Shown: piece after piece, positions 35,072 through 43,751 of the stretch
Position numbering within the stretch: position 1 is the stretch's first letter
Layout: every line of letters begins with the position of its first letter
Assembly (NCBI GenBank): GCA_963805705.1
Contig: CAWDVH010000002.1
Span: forward strand, 8,752 to 72,751
Length of the DNA stretch: 64,000 bases
Reading direction: 5' to 3'
Origin: CAWDVH01 sp963805705
GTDB taxonomy: Bacteria; Actinomycetota; Actinomycetes; Streptosporangiales; Streptosporangiaceae
The notes under the pieces: generated by a model
Told to the model about the DNA's origin: nothing
What the model saw: only the letters and a program-made list of their open reading frames with translations
The model's database searches: none
Position numbers and translations under genes: made by a program

Positions 35072-35593
35072 ATGGGATGGAGTCTCCGGCGCCGATCCGC
35101 GGCGGCCGCAACGTTTGCCGCCGCGCTCGGCACGGCTTTGATGGTCATGCAGCCGCCTGCGTCGGCCGCCCCGGCGGCGCCCGCGTCCACGACAGTCAAT
35201 TACTCGTGCCAGACACGCTCAGGCGGTGTCGAAACCTGCGAATGGTTCAGCACCAGCATCATCACCCGCCTCGGCGCCAAGACCACCCAGCTTCGTGGCT
35301 GGGCCTCCATGAAGGGCAGCACCAGCAAGGCGATTACCCAGGTGCAGAGTTGGGCTATCAGCGGCCTCCTCGCCGCGCCAACGGAGGTGGGGGCGTTGAA
35401 GTCCACAGCAGCCGGGACCGGCACCATCAGCAGCGCTGACGGCTGGCTGCTGTGCGGCGGGTTTTACGGCTGGCGGGTGGAGTTCAAGTACAAGTACTGG
35501 CTGCCTAAGCCGACGAGCGCCTGGATCACGGGAACGGCGAAAAGCCCGTGGCTCTATAACGTGACGCCGTGCAAGGGCTACGGCGGACCGTGA
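35072..35593 (+). CDS. Small secreted protein of unknown function
   Basis: ATG 35072 (after GAGAGGGCGAA) gives 173 residues with a clear Sec signal peptide: a basic start, a hydrophobic core and an ASA cleavage site near residue 33. The mature part of about 140 residues has four cysteines (YSCQTRSGGVETCEWF near its start, LLCGGFYGWRVEF and VTPCKGYGG near its end), suggesting two disulfides, with many aromatic residues and alternating polar strands consistent with a beta fold. I recognise no family. It is divergent from the AfsR-like regulator and could be its target. Confidence 0.7.
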   Translation: MGWSLRRRSAAAATFAAALGTALMVMQPPASAAPAAPASTTVNYSCQTRSGGVETCEWFSTSIITRLGAKTTQLRGWASMKGSTSKAITQVQSWAISGLLAAPTEVGALKSTAAGTGTISSADGWLLCGGFYGWRVEFKYKYWLPKPTSAWITGTAKSPWLYNVTPCKGYGGP

Positions 35594-35656
35594 GAACCGA
35601 AAGGACGCTAGTCAGCGCCGCTCATGCCTGAGCGACGACCCTGACGGCCCGGGGCA

Positions 35657-35705
35657 GCACAGGCGGACGGCATCCGGCTCCAGCCCGGGTGCCGTCCGCC
35701 CGTGC
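35657..35705. terminator. Bidirectional terminator hairpin between convergent genes
   Basis: GGCGGACGGCA (35662-35672) pairs perfectly with TGCCGTCCGCC (35690-35700), and GCAC/GTGC outside one mismatch extends the stem to 15 pairs. The 17-base loop lies between the secreted protein stop (35593) and the Rieske ferredoxin stop (35733). There is no long T run, as usual for high-GC actinobacteria. Confidence 0.75.
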
Positions 35706-35732
35706 CGTCATGGCTGCTGCCTACCTCGCTCG

Positions 35733-36089
35733 TCAGTGGAACGGGCGGTGCGGGATGGGGGCGTCGTTGAGCTGCTGGTCGATGTCGACAAGAATCGCGT
35801 CGCCCTCGATCTTGCAGGCGTAGACGGGCAGCGTGGGCACCACGGGAATGCCGACCGACTCACCGGTGGTCAGGTCGAACCGCGAGTTATGCGACGCGCA
35901 GACCAGGGTGTCATCGTCCTGCACGGTGCCCTCGTGCAGGGGCTGCTGCTGGTGAGTGCAGGTGTTGTGCACCGCGCGGACGTCGTCGTCGTCCAGGCGC
36001 ACCAGGCAGATCGGCTCTCGCAGTTCCTCGACGAACAGGGTTTCGCCCGGCTCCAGGTCGTCGAGGTTGGCGACGATGACAAAGGCCAT
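35733..36089 (-). CDS. Rieske-type [2Fe-2S] ferredoxin
   Basis: ATG 36089 follows GGAAGGAAATAG and gives 118 residues. The two cluster-binding motifs are NTCTHQQQPLHEG (Cys-x-His) and LVCASHNSRFDLTTG (Cys-x2-His), as in small Rieske ferredoxins serving oxygenases. The gene starts two bases after the stop of the DUF2231-Rieske gene, so the two are cotranscribed. It probably passes electrons between soluble partners; the likely oxidase partner is the FAD amine oxidase upstream in the same direction. Confidence 0.88.
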   Translation of the reverse strand: MAFVIVANLDDLEPGETLFVEELREPICLVRLDDDDVRAVHNTCTHQQQPLHEGTVQDDDTLVCASHNSRFDLTTGESVGIPVVPTLPVYACKIEGDAILVDIDQQLNDAPIPHRPFH

Positions 36090-36091
36090 AA

Positions 36092-37081
36092 CTATTTCCT
36101 TCCGGTGACGGGCCGGCGGGGGGCGGGCTGGTTGCCACGCACCTCGATCCAGCCGTTGCGGACCCGGGTGCGTATCACGGGCTGCGGCTGATGTGACGGG
36201 CCGCGGACGACGGAGCCGTCGGCCAGGCAGTACTGCGATCCGTGCAGCGGGCAGGTCACGGTCAGGCCCTCGACAGTGCCGCGGCTGAGCAGGCCAGCGG
36301 CGTGGCTGCACAGGTTGTCGAGCGCGTAGAGGGTTCCGTCGTGCCGGTACAGCAGGACCTGCCGTCCATCGGCCTGTACGCCGGTAGGCACGTTGTCCGG
36401 CATCTCGGCCTCCTCGATCACCCGGACCCAGCGCCGCGGCCCGTCGGCCCCAGCCACCCGGCTGACCATCACCGCCTTGGCAAACACCAGGTGGCCGCCG
36501 AGGTAGGCAGCGGCGCCGGTGACGGCCAGGCTGGCCGCGCCCAGCCCTTGGGCTGAGCGCCGGTAACCGGCCAGCCGAGCGGCCAGCGACATGCCTTGCA
36601 GCCCGAGGGCCGCCGTATTGAGCACCCCGTGGAACAAGCCGAGCCGGCGATCCTCGTCGTCGCTGACGGTCCAGTCGATGACACCGGTGGCCGCAGTCGC
36701 GACCGCGGCCGCGATGCCAGCCGCGCTGAACATGCCCGCCGGGTCGAGCCTGCGCCCTGGGGCCGGGTCGCGGTCGGTGACATCCAGGATCAGGGCGCCG
36801 GCCCACAGCCCGATCGGCAGGTCGCTGAGGGCCGGATGCAGCGGATGGCCGAGCCACCGGCCGCCGTGCATCAGCTCGAGGACCGGGTTGTCCTGGTGCC
36901 TTTCGCGCCACGGCCCGAGCACGGCGGTCAGCTGGTCGTTCAGCGTGCGGATCCAGCCCCAGCCGTCGATAAGCGCGACCACGTCATGATGCCAGTTCTG
37001 CACCTGGGTCACCGCGAGTGCCGCCCCGGCGGGCTGAGGGGCTGGCGCTGAGCCGTCAGCCTGACTGGTGCCTGCTGACAT
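36092..37081 (-). CDS. DUF2231 membrane domain fused to a Rieske domain
   Basis: ATG 37081 after GGAGGACTTT gives 329 residues. Residues about 70-220 form a DUF2231 domain with four hydrophobic helices, starting HPLHPALSDLPIGLWAGALI, whose conserved histidines may bind heme. Residues about 225-320 are a Rieske [2Fe-2S] domain with NLCSHAAGLL and CPLHGSQYCLADG. The fusion suggests a membrane electron carrier that exchanges electrons with the downstream soluble Rieske protein. This fusion is recurrent in actinobacteria but its partner reaction is not established. Confidence 0.85.
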   Translation of the reverse strand: MSAGTSQADGSAPAPQPAGAALAVTQVQNWHHDVVALIDGWGWIRTLNDQLTAVLGPWRERHQDNPVLELMHGGRWLGHPLHPALSDLPIGLWAGALILDVTDRDPAPGRRLDPAGMFSAAGIAAAVATAATGVIDWTVSDDEDRRLGLFHGVLNTAALGLQGMSLAARLAGYRRSAQGLGAASLAVTGAAAYLGGHLVFAKAVMVSRVAGADGPRRWVRVIEEAEMPDNVPTGVQADGRQVLLYRHDGTLYALDNLCSHAAGLLSRGTVEGLTVTCPLHGSQYCLADGSVVRGPSHQPQPVIRTRVRNGWIEVRGNQPAPRRPVTGRK

Positions 37082-37251
37082 AAAGTCCTCCGCGGTGACA
37101 TCAGCGCACGCTCGATCTGGGCAGATCCTCCAACGGCGCCGGCCCGCTGTGGCCGCCCTGCCGGCTGTTAGCGCACGGCACCGTTGCGCGGAGCGTAACC
37201 CGTCCAGCCCCATGGCCCTGTCCCATGCTGAGACACCCGGCTCGTTTCGGC

Positions 37252-38937
37252 TCAGTCGGGCAGCTCGACCGGCCCGATGTCGGCGAACACGTCCCCCGGT
37301 CCGGGGTTGTCAGGGTGGGTGTGGCCGCCCAGGTGATGCATGATGCCCCAGACGGCGTTCAGCGAGGTCTGGACCGCGCCCTCGACCCACGCGGGTGTCC
37401 AGGAGACGTCGTCTCCGGCGATGAAGATGCCCTGCTGTTCCAGCGGCAGTCGATCTTGCATGAAATGGGCGTACATCCGCTGGTTATACCGGTAGTGCCC
37501 GGGCAGCGCTCCCTTGAACGCGCCCAGGAAGTGCCGGTCGGCCTCCCAGGACACGGTGATCGGGTCACCGATGATGTGGCTGGCGATGTCGACGTCTGGA
37601 TAGATCTTGTTCAGGGCGTTGAGCGCGAGCCGGACCCGGCGGTCGACCGGCTCGGGGAGCATCTTCAGCGCGTCGCTCATCCAGGAGTACGTCAGGCAGA
37701 TCACGCCCGGCTGGCTGTCACCGTTGTCGAACAGATAGGTGCCACGGGTCAGCCGGTCGGTCAGCGTCATGCTCATGACGTCGCGGCCCGTGCGCGGGTC
37801 TGTGTCCTTCCAGAACGGCCGGTCGACCATCACGAAAGTCTTGGAGGACTGCATGTAGCGCGTCCGGTCGAGGGCCGTCCATATCTTCGGGGAGAACAGC
37901 GCCTCGTCGCATTCGATCTGCGTGGTGAGCAGCCAGCTCTGGCAGGTCGCCAGCACCGCCGTGTACCGGCGGGTATGCCCCCAGGCGTCGGTTACCGCGA
38001 ACCGGCCATCGCCGTCGCGCGCGATCTGCGCGACACCGGCCCTGGGCGCGCCGGAGTGCAGCGAGGCCAGCGAGGTGCCGGGCGGCCAGTGGGCGGCCCG
38101 GGCCGCAGGGTGGCGCCAGATCCCGCGGGGAACTTGCTCGACGCCGCCGACCACCAGGCGCTGGTCCTGGTCGCAGTTGGTCATCACGACCCGGAAGATT
38201 TCCAGCATGGAGTTCGGAAAGTCGGAATCCCAGCCGCCGGTGCCGAACCCTACATTTCCGAAGACCTCGCGGTGGTGAAACGACAGCGAGGAGAACGCTT
38301 TCGAGCTCGCGACGAAGTCGTAGAACGTACGGTCATCCCAGCGGGGCACCAGATCGTTCCACAGCGACTTCAGCGTCGTGACGTCGCGCGCCCGGATCGC
38401 ATCCTGGATGCCGGAGAAGCGCACATCCTCCAGGGCTTGCGCCCATGCAGCGGCGACCTCGGTGAACAGCGGGGGAAGGTCGTCAAGCGTGTGCGCATAA
38501 TGCGTGACGCCCTCCAGATCGATGACCGTGCTGCCGGCCGCCTCGGTCAGCGGGTTGGGGAACGGCCGGCTCTGCAGGCCCAGCAGGTCAACGTAGTGGT
38601 AGAAGGACGTCGCCGACACCGGGAAACGCATCCCGCCGAGTTCCGCGACCACGCCCTCGGCTCCCTCGAAGGCCTGCGAACGCAGCCGCCCCCCCATCTG
38701 TGAGGCCTCGTAGACCACCGGCTTGACACCGAGCCTCATCAGCTCGTAGGCAGCGACCAGGCCGGAGATGCCCGCACCGACGATGGCCACCTCTACGCCG
38801 TGATGCTCGGCCGGGATCGAGCCGAGACCGGCCGGATGCCCGATCCAGTCGTCGAACGGGAACGGGAAGTCCGGGCCGAAGATCGTGACCGGGCCCTTGT
38901 CGCCCTGCGGTGCATCCCGGCGACGTTCGTTCACCAT
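37252..38937 (-). CDS. FAD-dependent amine oxidase (tryptophan 2-monooxygenase/L-amino-acid oxidase-like)
   Basis: From ATG 38937 the protein has 561 residues. The FAD-binding start is VAIVGAGISGLVAAYE (about residue 51), followed by VVYEASQMGGRLRS, the GG motif of amine oxidases, then AELGGMRFP. The C-terminal FAD motif is GIFIAGDDVSWTPAWVEGAV. The layout resembles tryptophan 2-monooxygenase and RebO-type L-amino-acid oxidases. It precedes the two Rieske genes by 170 bp on the same strand, so a shared redox function is plausible but unproved. A longer frame to 38988 exists. Confidence 0.85.
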   Translation of the reverse strand: MVNERRRDAPQGDKGPVTIFGPDFPFPFDDWIGHPAGLGSIPAEHHGVEVAIVGAGISGLVAAYELMRLGVKPVVYEASQMGGRLRSQAFEGAEGVVAELGGMRFPVSATSFYHYVDLLGLQSRPFPNPLTEAAGSTVIDLEGVTHYAHTLDDLPPLFTEVAAAWAQALEDVRFSGIQDAIRARDVTTLKSLWNDLVPRWDDRTFYDFVASSKAFSSLSFHHREVFGNVGFGTGGWDSDFPNSMLEIFRVVMTNCDQDQRLVVGGVEQVPRGIWRHPAARAAHWPPGTSLASLHSGAPRAGVAQIARDGDGRFAVTDAWGHTRRYTAVLATCQSWLLTTQIECDEALFSPKIWTALDRTRYMQSSKTFVMVDRPFWKDTDPRTGRDVMSMTLTDRLTRGTYLFDNGDSQPGVICLTYSWMSDALKMLPEPVDRRVRLALNALNKIYPDVDIASHIIGDPITVSWEADRHFLGAFKGALPGHYRYNQRMYAHFMQDRLPLEQQGIFIAGDDVSWTPAWVEGAVQTSLNAVWGIMHHLGGHTHPDNPGPGDVFADIGPVELPD

Positions 38938-39038
38938 GAAGGCGCCTAACGCTGGCGGTGGAAGCCTGCTACGCCGGAGGATACGCACGACCGTGCCCTA
39001 CGTTCACAGCAGGGTGCGGGCGGCCCTCGGCCGACGGA

Positions 39039-39494
39039 TTACTCCCGGTCGATCCTGCGCAGGCCCTGGGCGGGAGTCCACCACTCCACGACGAGCATCG
39101 TGGCCTTCTCGTTGAGATGCGTGTGCACGACCTCGGCGATGTCGGCGCAGAAGCGGTCGCCGTCGGGTCCATTGGTCAGCGGCCCCGCGCAGATCGCCCG
39201 CCCGGAGATCTTCGCCTCACCCGGCCACTGCGCTTCCGCGCCCTCGACCGGGTCGATCGTGGCGCTGTGCAGTGCGAACCGCGGATCCCGGCCCAGATCC
39301 GCGCCCTTGCGCGCGTTCGGCATCGAGCCGAAGGCCACCTCGCCGTCGTCAAAGGCCACCTCGATCCCGGAGATCCGCGGCGACCCGTCGGCTCGCAAGG
39401 TGGCAATCGTCTTGTGCCTGTGCCCGTCGAAGAGCTCCCGCACGCGCTGCGCGAACTCAGGTTCCGCGCGCTCGACGTCCGCCCAAGCCGTCAT
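39039..39494 (-). CDS. Pyridoxamine 5'-phosphate oxidase family protein
   Basis: This 151-residue protein has a split-barrel flavin/F420-binding fold: TIATLRADGSPRISGIEVAF at the first strands, GSMPNARKGADLGRDPRFAL in the middle (cofactor phosphate contacts) and HLNEKATMLVVEWW at the end. PPOX proteins of this size usually bind FMN, F420 or heme; the substrate is not known. It stands alone, on the same strand as the amine oxidase but 100 bp upstream of it. Confidence 0.8.
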   Translation of the reverse strand: MTAWADVERAEPEFAQRVRELFDGHRHKTIATLRADGSPRISGIEVAFDDGEVAFGSMPNARKGADLGRDPRFALHSATIDPVEGAEAQWPGEAKISGRAICAGPLTNGPDGDRFCADIAEVVHTHLNEKATMLVVEWWTPAQGLRRIDRE

Positions 39495-39821
39495 GCGCCC
39501 AATATCTCACAGGCGACCGATGGCCAGCTCGCTGTCAACGGCGGTTACGCGGATGGTGGCTGGCTCAGAGCTGACGTAGCTGTTCACCATGGCCACGCCG
39601 GGCAGGCTGGCCAGCTGGTTGGCGTGGCAGCAACTTGCTGCCAAAGTTGCCGACATCGGCTCGCGCCGGCGTGCCGGCCGGCCAGGCTGGTTGCCGACGC
39701 GCTCGCCGCCGCCGACGGGGTGGCCGCCGCACCGGGGCGCACTTGATGCCCGGCGGCACCGGACGCCCTCCTAGGTGCGGGGTCGCTGAGAACCGTTTCC
39801 GCTGCCATCGGAAGGCCCTTG
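39495..39821. other. Non-coding stretch of about 325 bp
   Basis: This lies between the PPOX gene (minus) and the PhzF gene (plus) and should hold both promoters. Open frames here have no similarity I recognise and no convincing ribosome site. No repeat or stable hairpin stands out. Confidence 0.45.
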
Positions 39822-40670
39822 ATGACCATGCCACGCTCACGTGCGTTTACGCAGGTCGATGTGTTCTCCACGGTCCCCTATCTCGGCAATCCGGTTGCCG
39901 TCGTCCACGATGGCACGGACTTGACCGACGAGCAGATGCAGCGCCTGGCGCGCTGGATGAATTTGTCCGAGACGACGTTCGTCTTGCCTCCCGCCACTGC
40001 GGCGGCGGACTACCGGCTGCGGATCTTCACCCCGGCCGGTGAACTGCCGTTCGCCGGGCACCCCACTCTTGGGTCCGCGCGCGCGTGGCTGGACAACGGC
40101 GGCACACCGCACCACCCCGGCCGGATCGTGCAGGAGTGCGCCGCCGGCCTGATCAGCGTGCGCCGCGCCGAGGGCATCTTGTCCTTCGCCGCCCCGCCGA
40201 TGGTCCGCGGCGGCGCGCTCGACGACAAGTACGTCGGCCAGATCGTCGCCGCGTTCGGCATCAAGCGGGACCGTGTCCTGGCCCACCAGTGGGTAGACAA
40301 CGGGCCCGGCTGGGCCGTGGTCCAGTTGCCCACGGCCGGGGAGGTCCTGGCCCTCGAACCCGATCTGTCGCTCATCCCGGCCGCGATGGTCGGCGCGATC
40401 GGTGCCTACCCCGACGGGTCCGAGCACGCCTTTGAGATGCGGACCTTCGCCCCCGGCGCCGGCGTGGCCGAGGACCCGGTATGCGGCAGCATGAACGCCT
40501 CGGTCGGACAATGGCTCACCAGCACCGGCGCCGCGCCCTGCGCCTACCGGGTCTCCCAGGGCGCGCGCCTGGGCCGCGCCGGGACCATCGAGATCACCGC
40601 CGATCCGGACGGCACGGTCTGGGTCGGCGGCGCCACCACCGGCTGCATCCGCGGCACCATCACCCTGTGA
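39822..40670 (+). CDS. PhzF-family isomerase/epimerase
   Basis: ATG 39822 (after GAAGG; ATG 39828 also possible) gives 282 residues with the two-domain PhzF fold: FTQVDVFSTVPYLGNPVAVV, the catalytic glutamate in MNLSETTFVLPP, LRIFTPAGELPFAGHPTLGS and EDPVCGSMNASVGQWL. All conserved PhzF motifs are present, so an isomerase activity on a small acid is expected. There are no other phenazine genes nearby, so a phenazine role is not supported. Confidence 0.9.
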   Translation: MTMPRSRAFTQVDVFSTVPYLGNPVAVVHDGTDLTDEQMQRLARWMNLSETTFVLPPATAAADYRLRIFTPAGELPFAGHPTLGSARAWLDNGGTPHHPGRIVQECAAGLISVRRAEGILSFAAPPMVRGGALDDKYVGQIVAAFGIKRDRVLAHQWVDNGPGWAVVQLPTAGEVLALEPDLSLIPAAMVGAIGAYPDGSEHAFEMRTFAPGAGVAEDPVCGSMNASVGQWLTSTGAAPCAYRVSQGARLGRAGTIEITADPDGTVWVGGATTGCIRGTITL

Positions 40671-40780
40671 CCAGTCCGGCGCCGCGCGACCAGCAGCCTG
40701 GTCGACGCCGGAACGCGCAGAACGCCGGCTGAGTGAGCGCGAGCGCGTCTGCTGAACTGGCTGGCTTCTATCCTGATCGG

Positions 40781-41068
40781 ATGAACCTGGAGTTCAGCGG
40801 CGAGGTGTGGTTCTGGCAAGGCCCGGCACCGTGGCACTTCATCACCGTTCCGGAAGAGGAGTGCGGTGAGCTGCACGCAGCTTCTGCGTTCGTGACCTAC
40901 GGCTGGGGCATGATTCCGGTCACGGCGCAGATCGGGGCCACCGGGTGGAAGACATCGCTGTTCCCGAAAGATGGGCGGTACATCGTGCCGCTGAAGGCGT
41001 GGGTGCGGAAGGCCGAAGGGCTTGAGCTAGGCGACATAGTGACGGTCCGCCTGGCCGTCGGCGCCTGA
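40781..41068 (+). CDS. DUF1905 family protein
   Basis: The 95-residue product (from ATG 40781) matches DUF1905 end to end: LEFSGEVWFWQGPAPWHFIT, TYGWGMIPVTAQIGATGWKT, SLFPKDGRYIVPLKAWVRKA and LGDIVTVRL. The family has a small beta-barrel and no established function. The frame extends upstream to GTG 40733, but the extra residues do not look conserved; no ribosome site is decisive. It is convergent with the SDR gene. Confidence 0.82.
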   Translation: MNLEFSGEVWFWQGPAPWHFITVPEEECGELHAASAFVTYGWGMIPVTAQIGATGWKTSLFPKDGRYIVPLKAWVRKAEGLELGDIVTVRLAVGA

Positions 41069-41092
41069 ACACGGATCACGCCCAGCCGGCCG

Positions 41093-41863
41093 TCAGGACG
41101 GCACGGTAAAGGCGGCCGTGATGCCTCCCTCGATCGGGAAGGCCGATGCCGTCACGAAGCCGGCGTCGTCACTGGCCAGATAGGCCACGGTGCCGGCGAG
41201 TTCCTCGACTGTGCCGAAGCGCCCCATCGGATAGTGGATGAGCCGCTTGGAGAGCTCCTCGGAAGGAAGCCTGCTGAACAGCTCGCGCAGCTGCGGGGTC
41301 TCGACTGGCCCCAGGCACAAGGCATTCACTCGCACGCCCCGGCGCGCGAGATGGGTGCCCAGGTCGCGGGACAGCTGGATCACGGCGGCCTTGGCCGCCG
41401 AGTAGGCCATCTGCGAGGTCGCCGCTCCCATCACGGCCAGGAAAGAGGCAGTGTTGATCACCGACCCAGAGGGAGGGTCATTCCTGAGCAGATACGGGAT
41501 GGCGTGCTTACACGACAGGAACGTCGTCGTCAGGTTGGCAGCGAAAACCCGCTCCCATGTCTCCTGCGTCATGTCGAGCGCGGAGTGGTCATCGGGGTCG
41601 CTCAGGCCCGCGTTGTTGAACAGCACGTCGATCCGGCCGAACTCCTGGTAGATGCGGGCGAACGTCCGTTCTACCTCGGCCTCGACAGTAAGGTCAGCCT
41701 CCAGGCCGAGCACGCCGACTGAGTGCTCCCGCTTATCGACGCCGATGACAACGGCGCCCTCGCGCCGGAGTCGCTCGGCGGTCGCCTCGCCGATGACGCC
41801 AGCCGCACCAGCGATGACGCACACCTTGCCCGCCAGCCGGTCCGCTATCGCATGCTCAGGCAC
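41093..41863 (-). CDS. Short-chain dehydrogenase/reductase
   Basis: The 256-residue protein has the full SDR plan: cofactor motif VIAGAAGVIGEATAERL, DVLFNNAGLSDP, a catalytic serine region VINTASFLAVMGA and YSAAKAAVIQLSRDLG with the catalytic Tyr and Lys. The acidic GVDKRE after strand 2 favours NAD(H). It ends VTASAFPIEGG, typical of the classical family. The substrate is unknown. Confidence 0.9.
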   Translation of the reverse strand: MPEHAIADRLAGKVCVIAGAAGVIGEATAERLRREGAVVIGVDKREHSVGVLGLEADLTVEAEVERTFARIYQEFGRIDVLFNNAGLSDPDDHSALDMTQETWERVFAANLTTTFLSCKHAIPYLLRNDPPSGSVINTASFLAVMGAATSQMAYSAAKAAVIQLSRDLGTHLARRGVRVNALCLGPVETPQLRELFSRLPSEELSKRLIHYPMGRFGTVEELAGTVAYLASDDAGFVTASAFPIEGGITAAFTVPS

Positions 41864-41952
41864 GTCGAGAAGTCTGCCATCCGCATCTGCGCCGTGGAGG
41901 GGAGTTCACGCAGGCTGGCTTGCAGTAGTGAGGGCCGTGCGTGACTGGCTGC

Positions 41953-42888
41953 TTAGTCGCGTTGCGAATCAGGCTCCGGTTTGCCGGCGGCTGCGCTGGC
42001 GAGGATTTCGTAGTCAGCGTCGGTGAGCCAGCCGTGGTCGTAGGCGAGCACGACGTCGTCGAAGGAGCCGGGGAGATAGGGCTCGGGGTCGTCGATGGCG
42101 GCCCTGGCGTGTTCCAGTTCCGGCGGGCAGACATCGGGGGCCACAGGCCACCGGCGGGCGCGGAACTCCAGTCTCAGATCGTCCAGGGTGCGCCGGCCGT
42201 CCCGGTAGGAGGCCAGCATCGCGGTTACGCCGCTGACCGGCAGCGTCCGGCCTCCGGCTAGCCCAGGAGTGCCGCCAGCGGACTGGGCGCCAGAGGCCCA
42301 CCGGATGCGGTTTCGGGCCTGGGCGGCCGCCGGATCGGCGAGGGCCTGGATGGCCTCAGGCGGGATGTACCGGCCCCCGTGGCCGAGCCCGCGCCGGTAC
42401 TCCTCTTCACCGCTGCGGTGAGCCGCGTCCGACCGGCGCACCGCCTCGTCGATGCTTATGTCAGCGAACACGGCGGTGACGGTGTATCCGGCGAACCGCA
42501 GGGCGTACGTCCAGGACTCCGCGGCCCGCCAGGACGCCAGCGTGATGTCCAGGATCAGGTTCGTGCCGTCGGCCAGGGCCAGCATGGCGATGCGCTTGGC
42601 CAGGTACTGGGCCTCCGCGTGGACCAGGTCGGCCCGCTCCAGCGGGGACAGCCCTTCCGCCCGGGGGATGAGATGGCGGGCAGCCATCCGCGCCAGGACA
42701 GCGTCAATGCTGACGGTCAGGTACCGTGACCGGCCGGCGCCCGCCTGGGCGAGGGCAACGGCCTTGTCCGCGCCGGGCAGCCCCGCCGCGATGATCGCGC
42801 TGTGCCCGCGAGGCACCTCGGCGGCAGCCTGGTAGAGCTCAGCCACTAGCTGTCCCTGCTGCCGGTTGCGGTCCCCGGTCCAGATCAC
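41953..42888 (-). CDS. Zeta-toxin-like P-loop kinase, no antitoxin seen
   Basis: From GTG 42888 the protein has 311 residues. The P-loop IIAAGLPGADKAVALAQAG is a weakened Walker A: Lys is kept but the final T/S is replaced by Ala. It continues with zeta-like LTVSIDAVLARMAARHLI, DGTNLILDITLAS and FAGYTVTAVFADI, then GHGGRYIPPE. Zeta toxins phosphorylate UDP-N-acetylglucosamine, but many actinobacterial chromosomal members lack an epsilon antitoxin, as here. It is divergent from the prenyltransferase gene; the two start codons are only 50 bp apart. Confidence 0.75.
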   Translation of the reverse strand: MIWTGDRNRQQGQLVAELYQAAAEVPRGHSAIIAAGLPGADKAVALAQAGAGRSRYLTVSIDAVLARMAARHLIPRAEGLSPLERADLVHAEAQYLAKRIAMLALADGTNLILDITLASWRAAESWTYALRFAGYTVTAVFADISIDEAVRRSDAAHRSGEEEYRRGLGHGGRYIPPEAIQALADPAAAQARNRIRWASGAQSAGGTPGLAGGRTLPVSGVTAMLASYRDGRRTLDDLRLEFRARRWPVAPDVCPPELEHARAAIDDPEPYLPGSFDDVVLAYDHGWLTDADYEILASAAAGKPEPDSQRD

Positions 42889-42935
42889 GTTGTGTCCTTC
42901 GGTTGCGCGGCCAGCCCGGCGGTACATTCAGTTTC

Positions 42936-43751
42936 GTGTTGCTGAGCAATCTTGCCTACCGCGTGTACGCCTGGCGGCTGCGCTCCCAGCTTGCGGGCAG
43001 GCCCGCACCTCGGCATGTCGGCTTGATCATGGACGGTAACAGGCGGTGGGCTCGTCAGATGGGCATGGCGAACCCGAGCCTCGGGCACAAATACGGGGCC
43101 GAGCACGTCGAGGACGTGCTGCGCTGGTGCCAGGCGGCGGGCATTCAGCACGTGACGGTATTCGTGTGCTCAACTGAGAACCTGCTCCGCCGGGGCGATG
43201 CCGAGGTCGCATTCCTCATGCAGGTCATCGAGCAGGTCGTCGCCGGCAAACTCGCGGCGGAGCCAGCCTGGCAGGTTCACCTCGCCGGAATTCTCGATGT
43301 CATTCCCGATAGCACAGCACGCGCGCTGAAAGACGCGGTCGCCGCCACGCGCGACTGCTCGACTGGAGCGCAGGTAACCCTGGCGATCGGGTACGGCGGT
43401 CGCCAGGAAATCGCTGACGCGATCGTCTCCCTTCTCCATGAGCAGGCGGCAGCAGGCAGCACGGTGGCCGAGCTAGCGGAGACGCTGACGGCCAGTGACA
43501 TCGCCAGGCATCTCTACACTGCCGGGCAGCCTGATCCCGACCTGATCATCCGCACGAGCGGCGAGCAGCGCCTCTCGGACTTCCTGCTCTGGCAGAGCGC
43601 GCATTCCGAGCTGTATTTCTGCGAGGCATACTGGCCAGGGTTCCGGGAGATCGACTTCTTGCGTGCGCTCAGAAGTTACGCCGCTCGCCGCGTGCCGTCT
43701 CCGCCTGATCTGCCGGCCGGGCCGGGCGGGCCGCGGGAGGCATCACCATGA
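42936..43751 (+). CDS. cis-Prenyltransferase (UppS-like, Z-polyprenyl diphosphate synthase)
   Basis: GTG 42936 gives 271 residues. Conserved cis-prenyltransferase blocks are all present: VGLIMDGNRRWARQMGMANP (catalytic Asp), GHKYGAEHVEDVLRWC, VFVCSTENLLR, RTSGEQRLSDFLLWQ and SELYFCEAYWPGF. The enzyme condenses isopentenyl diphosphate onto an allylic primer to make the lipid carrier for cell-wall sugars. The chain length is not predictable; actinobacteria often hold a second, short-chain paralogue. The stop overlaps the GT39 start (ATGA at 43748-43751), implying joint expression. Confidence 0.92.
   Translation: MLLSNLAYRVYAWRLRSQLAGRPAPRHVGLIMDGNRRWARQMGMANPSLGHKYGAEHVEDVLRWCQAAGIQHVTVFVCSTENLLRRGDAEVAFLMQVIEQVVAGKLAAEPAWQVHLAGILDVIPDSTARALKDAVAATRDCSTGAQVTLAIGYGGRQEIADAIVSLLHEQAAAGSTVAELAETLTASDIARHLYTAGQPDPDLIIRTSGEQRLSDFLLWQSAHSELYFCEAYWPGFREIDFLRALRSYAARRVPSPPDLPAGPGGPREASP

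Noticed and set aside
39822..40670. Phenazine biosynthesis role for the PhzF protein
   Set aside because: No other phenazine gene is present; PhzF-family proteins are widespread outside that pathway.
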